A stretch of 8,560 nt of DNA from contig QMVU01000037.1 in NCBI GenBank assembly GCA_003661265.1, positions 1 to 8,560 of the forward strand. The letters are read 5' to 3'. Origin of the DNA: Thermoproteota archaeon (lineage in GTDB: Archaea > Korarchaeota > Korarchaeia > Korarchaeales > Korarchaeaceae). A program made the position numbers and the translations under genes. This document shows positions 6,889 through 8,560 of the stretch, piece after piece (the first letter of the stretch is position 1; each line of letters opens with the position of its first letter). The notes beneath the pieces were generated by a model that was given only the letters and a program-made list of their open reading frames with translations, ran no database searches and was not told the origin of the DNA.

Positions 6889-6898
6889 CTTTAATTTA
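6889..6898 (+). promoter_or_regulatory. TATA-like element before the deacylase remnant
   Basis: CTTTAATTTA lies about 45-50 bases before the TTG of the broken amidohydrolase gene, and a purine-rich GAGGAGAGGG Shine-Dalgarno region (6924-6933) ends 8 bases before that TTG. The expression signals therefore look intact although the gene is not. Confidence 0.35.
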
Positions 6899-6941
6899 AC
6901 AGGTTTTAGGGTGCTGCTTTAACGAGGAGAGGGAAAGAGCT

Positions 6942-7263
6942 TTGTACGATCTGGTGATTAAAGGAGGGATCCTCATAGACGGCACGGGCAACCCTGGATA
7001 AGGGCTGACGTCGCCGTTAAGGACGGGAAGATAGCCAAGGTTGGTAGGGTTGAGGGAGAGGCTGACCTCATCGTAAATGCCGAAGGGATGGCTGTTTCCC
7101 CTGGGTTCATAGACATGCACTCTCACGATGACCTGATCTTCTTTAGAGATGTTTACAACAGGCCAAAGCTGCTTCAGGGAGTAACAACTGTTGTCATAGG
7201 GAGCTGCGGCCTCAGCCCTGCTCCTCTAAGCCAGGAGACCCTTCATGAGCTTAGGGCATACCT
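6942..7263 (+). pseudogene. N-acyl-D-amino-acid deacylase / D-aminoacylase-type amidohydrolase, 5' remnant with frameshift
   Basis: Starting at TTG-6942 (behind a good Shine-Dalgarno site) the frame reads LYDLVIKGGILIDGTGNPG and hits TAA at 6999-7001. The following bases in another frame read IRADVAVKDGKIAKVG, which continues the family's N-terminal pattern TGNPW-x-RADV. Restoring one T (CCTGGA to CCTTGGA near 6993-6997) gives NPWIRADV without a stop, so a single-base deletion explains the break. The second part carries PGFIDMHSHDD (from about 7102), the H-x-H metal-binding motif of amidohydrolases, then QGVTTVVIGSCGLSPAPLS, typical of D-aminoacylases. These zinc enzymes deacylate N-acyl-D-amino acids. 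Similarity fades at about 7250-7263, and the remaining roughly 400 residues of a usual 480-530-residue enzyme are missing. The break coincides with the 3' end of the regulator on the other strand. The product would be inactive. A sequencing error could explain the frameshift but not the truncation. Confidence 0.85.
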
Positions 7264-7561
7264 CCTCATTAAGCGTCGTCACGATAGAACTCAGGAAGTC
7301 TTCATAGTCCCTCTTGATCCTTTCGAAGACCTCCTCTGGACTAACTGCCCTGAAAAGCAGTGGAACCCCTGAGTAGACCTTTATCCAACCCTTTTCATGC
7401 AAAGACCTCAAAACAGAATAGATCTTCGTCCTAGGAACCCCAGACTTCTCGGATAACTTTGTAGCAGTGCTTAAGTGATTTCTTAGTAGACAAAGGTATG
7501 CCCTGGCCTCGTATTCTGTGAGCCCAAGCCTTTTCAGCTTCTTGACGACGCTTCCCATCAT
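7226..7561 (-). CDS. TrmB-family HTH transcriptional regulator, short (probably 3'-truncated)
   Basis: A 111-residue protein read from ATG-7561 (a second ATG follows at once). Residues 9-60 form the winged helix-turn-helix of TrmB regulators: KRLGLTEYEARAYLCLL, then the recognition region SGVPRTKIYSVLRSLHEKGWI, and a wing with PLLFRAVSPEEVFERI, where the family usually has a Y/F-x-A-V-x-P-E-E stretch. The coiled-coil helix after it stops around NEEV, and the last ten residues fall in DNA that reads as deacylase remnant on the other strand. Usual TrmB proteins (about 240-350 residues) have a C-terminal sugar-binding domain, absent here. It may still bind DNA, or may be a broken gene; stand-alone TrmB HTH proteins exist in archaea, so I keep it as a CDS. 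It diverges from the ADP-ribosylglycohydrolase remnant across a 98-base gap. No strong Shine-Dalgarno site precedes the start. Confidence 0.8.
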   Translation of the reverse strand: MMGSVVKKLKRLGLTEYEARAYLCLLRNHLSTATKLSEKSGVPRTKIYSVLRSLHEKGWIKVYSGVPLLFRAVSPEEVFERIKRDYEDFLSSIVTTLNEEVCPKLMKGLLA

Positions 7562-7659
7562 CTAGGAAGAACTTCGAATAAATGTTTACTGTAACCCGAG
7601 CTGGTTAACGCGCGCAAAAACTAGGCCTGCGATCCTTAATAAACCACTTTAACGAAAAG
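7562..7659. promoter_or_regulatory. Divergent intergenic region with possible promoters and small inverted repeat
   Basis: This gap separates the TrmB-like gene (leftward) from the ADP-ribosylglycohydrolase remnant (rightward). TTAATAAA at about 7636-7643 is a TATA-like element pointing right, and AATAAA at 7577-7582 reads TTTATT on the minus strand. GAAG-AA-CTTC at 7566-7575 is a short inverted repeat next to the regulator's start and could be an operator. All of these are weak, motif-only calls. Confidence 0.3.
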
Positions 7660-8113
7660 TTGAATAAAAAAGTCTTTTCTCGAGCGATAGGGGATAGTGA
7701 GCTCCTGAATAGGTGTAAATCTGCGCTTTGGGGCGTTGCTGTCGGAGACGCCATGGGGAAGATGACTCGCTCCAGACGTCGCTCGTAGGCTGAGTTGGGT
7801 TAAGAGAGAAACCACAAGAGGGGCCTCCGTCCTAACTTTGAGGACGAAGGGGCTTAATCCTGGATTTCAGGCACGGGAAGGCGCAACTTTTGCCCTAGCT
7901 CTAGTCATACTGTATAAGAACGCTAGGGAAACGATACTATGTGCGGTGAACATGGGAGGAGACGCTGACTCGATAGCTGTCATGGCAGGTGGGATAATTG
8001 CAGCGATGTACCCCTCAACTCTGCCCGAGAAGTGAGTGAGGACAGTTATGCGGGTGAACAAACTGGACCTAGGGACGTTGGCAGAGAGCCTGGCTTCCCT
8101 CAGATCCAAAAAA
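7660..8113 (+). pseudogene. ADP-ribosylglycohydrolase remnant (internally deleted, frameshifted, in-frame TGA)
   Basis: From TTG-7660 a frame leads to ELLNRCKSALWGVAVGDAMGKMT (7699-7767), the family's conserved start (R-x-x-G-A-L-x-G-x-A-x-G-D-A-x-G), then stops at TAG 7786-7788. A second frame, open from 7766, gives the family's C-terminal part: AREGATFALALVILY, then AVNMGGDADSIAVMAGG (about 7946-7996), matching the metal-binding GGDTDTIA motif. It ends at TGA 8033-8035 after LPEK, where the family normally has Trp; past this stop the same frame continues NKLDLGTLAESLASLRSK, the usual C-terminal helix. So there are three lesions: an internal deletion of about 170 or more residues (no S-D-D-T motif remains), a frame change, and a TGG-to-TGA change. 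Intact enzymes remove ADP-ribose from proteins or small molecules with two magnesium ions; this one cannot be active. The tail runs into the convergent Lrp-like gene. Confidence 0.85.
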
Positions 8114-8149
8114 GGTGTGGTGCGGGCGAATACTGAGGTATTTGTCTGC

Positions 8150-8560
8150 CTATTCCTTCTCAAGCTCCTTTAATGGGATTGGGAGCTTCAGATCCTCTGG
8201 AACGACGGATGCCCTTTCCTCAATGGTCTCTAGCACTAAGGAGGTGTTCGTCTCCTTCACACCTGGTACTGATTGGATCTTAGCCAGGAGCTTAGTTAGC
8301 TCCTCTCCCTCCTTAGCTATAAGCTTGACTACGATGTCGTAAATTCCCGTAATCCTGTGAATTTCCAGTACGCTGCTTCCCAAAACATCCTTCAGCTTCC
8401 TCGCTATCGTCGTAGTCTTCCCCGCCTCTCCCTTCAGGAAAATCATGTACTTATATGGCTTCCCCAGCTTCGAGTGGTCCACCAGCGCCGTGTAACCCTT
8501 TACTATGCCCGCCTCCTCTAGCTTCTTGACCTTCTTCATCACCCCTGCAGGGCTCATCCC
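8150..8560 (-). CDS. Lrp/AsnC-family transcriptional regulator, N-terminus outside the window
   Basis: The frame is open to the right edge; 136 residues are visible. The methionine encoded at 8555-8557 is preceded in frame by a glycine codon and lies inside the HTH recognition helix (GMSPAGVMKKVKKLEEAGI), so it is not the start; roughly 20-30 residues of the HTH lie outside. VKGYTALVD is the canonical link to the RAM ligand-binding domain, which spans about residues 35-110 and includes ITGIYDIVVKL and QSVPGVKETNTSLVLE. Lrp/AsnC proteins bind amino acids or other small effectors, form dimers to octamers and control amino-acid metabolism or act globally; the ligand cannot be read here. A charged C-terminal tail (about 20 residues, ending KELEKE) follows the RAM domain. 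The gene converges on the ADP-ribosylglycohydrolase remnant, leaving a gap of under 40 bases. Confidence 0.92.
   Translation of the reverse strand, partial: GMSPAGVMKKVKKLEEAGIVKGYTALVDHSKLGKPYKYMIFLKGEAGKTTTIARKLKDVLGSSVLEIHRITGIYDIVVKLIAKEGEELTKLLAKIQSVPGVKETNTSLVLETIEERASVVPEDLKLPIPLKELEKE

Noticed and set aside
7088..7372. A 94-residue plus-strand gene starting at ATG-7088
   Set aside because: The ATG is internal to the amidohydrolase similarity (upstream residues in the same frame match the family), and residues after about 7263 are antisense to the TrmB-like gene. It is part of the pseudogene.
7600..7616. GTTAAC and GCGCGC palindromes in the divergent gap as an operator or attachment site
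   Set aside because: The palindromes are only six bases each, have no second copy in the window and match no known site.
8033..8035. TGA as a recoded codon (selenocysteine or pyrrolysine-type readthrough)
   Set aside because: The gene also has an internal deletion and a frame change, the expected residue is Trp, and pyrrolysine uses TAG. Nonsense mutation is simpler.
8115..8342. Plus-strand open frame opposite the Lrp-like gene
   Set aside because: It is serine-rich antisense of a clear Lrp/AsnC coding region, with no family resemblance.

Overview
The window looks like chromosomal DNA of a thermophilic archaeon, probably of the Thermoproteota/Korarchaeota side. The signs are heavy use of AGG/AGA for arginine and ATA for isoleucine, TTG start codons behind GGAGG-type Shine-Dalgarno sites, a TTTATAAG TATA box, and TrmB-type and Lrp/AsnC-type regulators. 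The lineage is an inference from style; no rRNA or tRNA gene is present to confirm it.

Region A (1-3135, + strand) is a tight three-gene cluster: the C-terminal part of a LuxE-type acyl-protein synthetase that enters from the left edge, a full LuxC-type acyl-CoA/acyl-protein reductase 4 bases downstream, and an extended SDR-family NAD(P)-dependent epimerase/dehydrogenase 19 bases after that. LuxE plus LuxC would activate a carboxylic acid with ATP and reduce the thioester to an aldehyde, and the SDR would act on that or a neighbouring metabolite. No luciferase genes are visible, so this is an acyl-reduction module with a different purpose.

Region B (3136-6875, + strand) holds two tandem, paralogous, membrane-anchored extracytoplasmic proteins. 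Each has an N-terminal transmembrane segment, a Pro/Ser/Thr-rich stalk and a divergent alpha/beta-hydrolase domain sharing a G-T-x-D-[FY]-G-G motif and a D-H-x-Q motif. The first carries an insertion with three acidic EF-hand-like calcium loops. The second carries a C-terminal beta-propeller of about six blades, the reverse of the propeller-then-hydrolase order of prolyl oligopeptidase-type enzymes. This pair is the most unusual part of the window.

Region C (6876-8150) is a zone of gene decay. It has a D-aminoacylase-type amidohydrolase start with a one-base frameshift and an abrupt end, a short HTH-only TrmB-family regulator on the opposite strand whose 3' end lies at that breakpoint, and an ADP-ribosylglycohydrolase remnant with a large internal deletion, a frameshift and a TGA in place of a likely Trp codon.

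Region D (8150-8560, - strand) is an Lrp/AsnC-family regulator lacking its N-terminus because the window ends inside its helix-turn-helix.

No CRISPR array, insertion sequence, tRNA or rRNA was seen.
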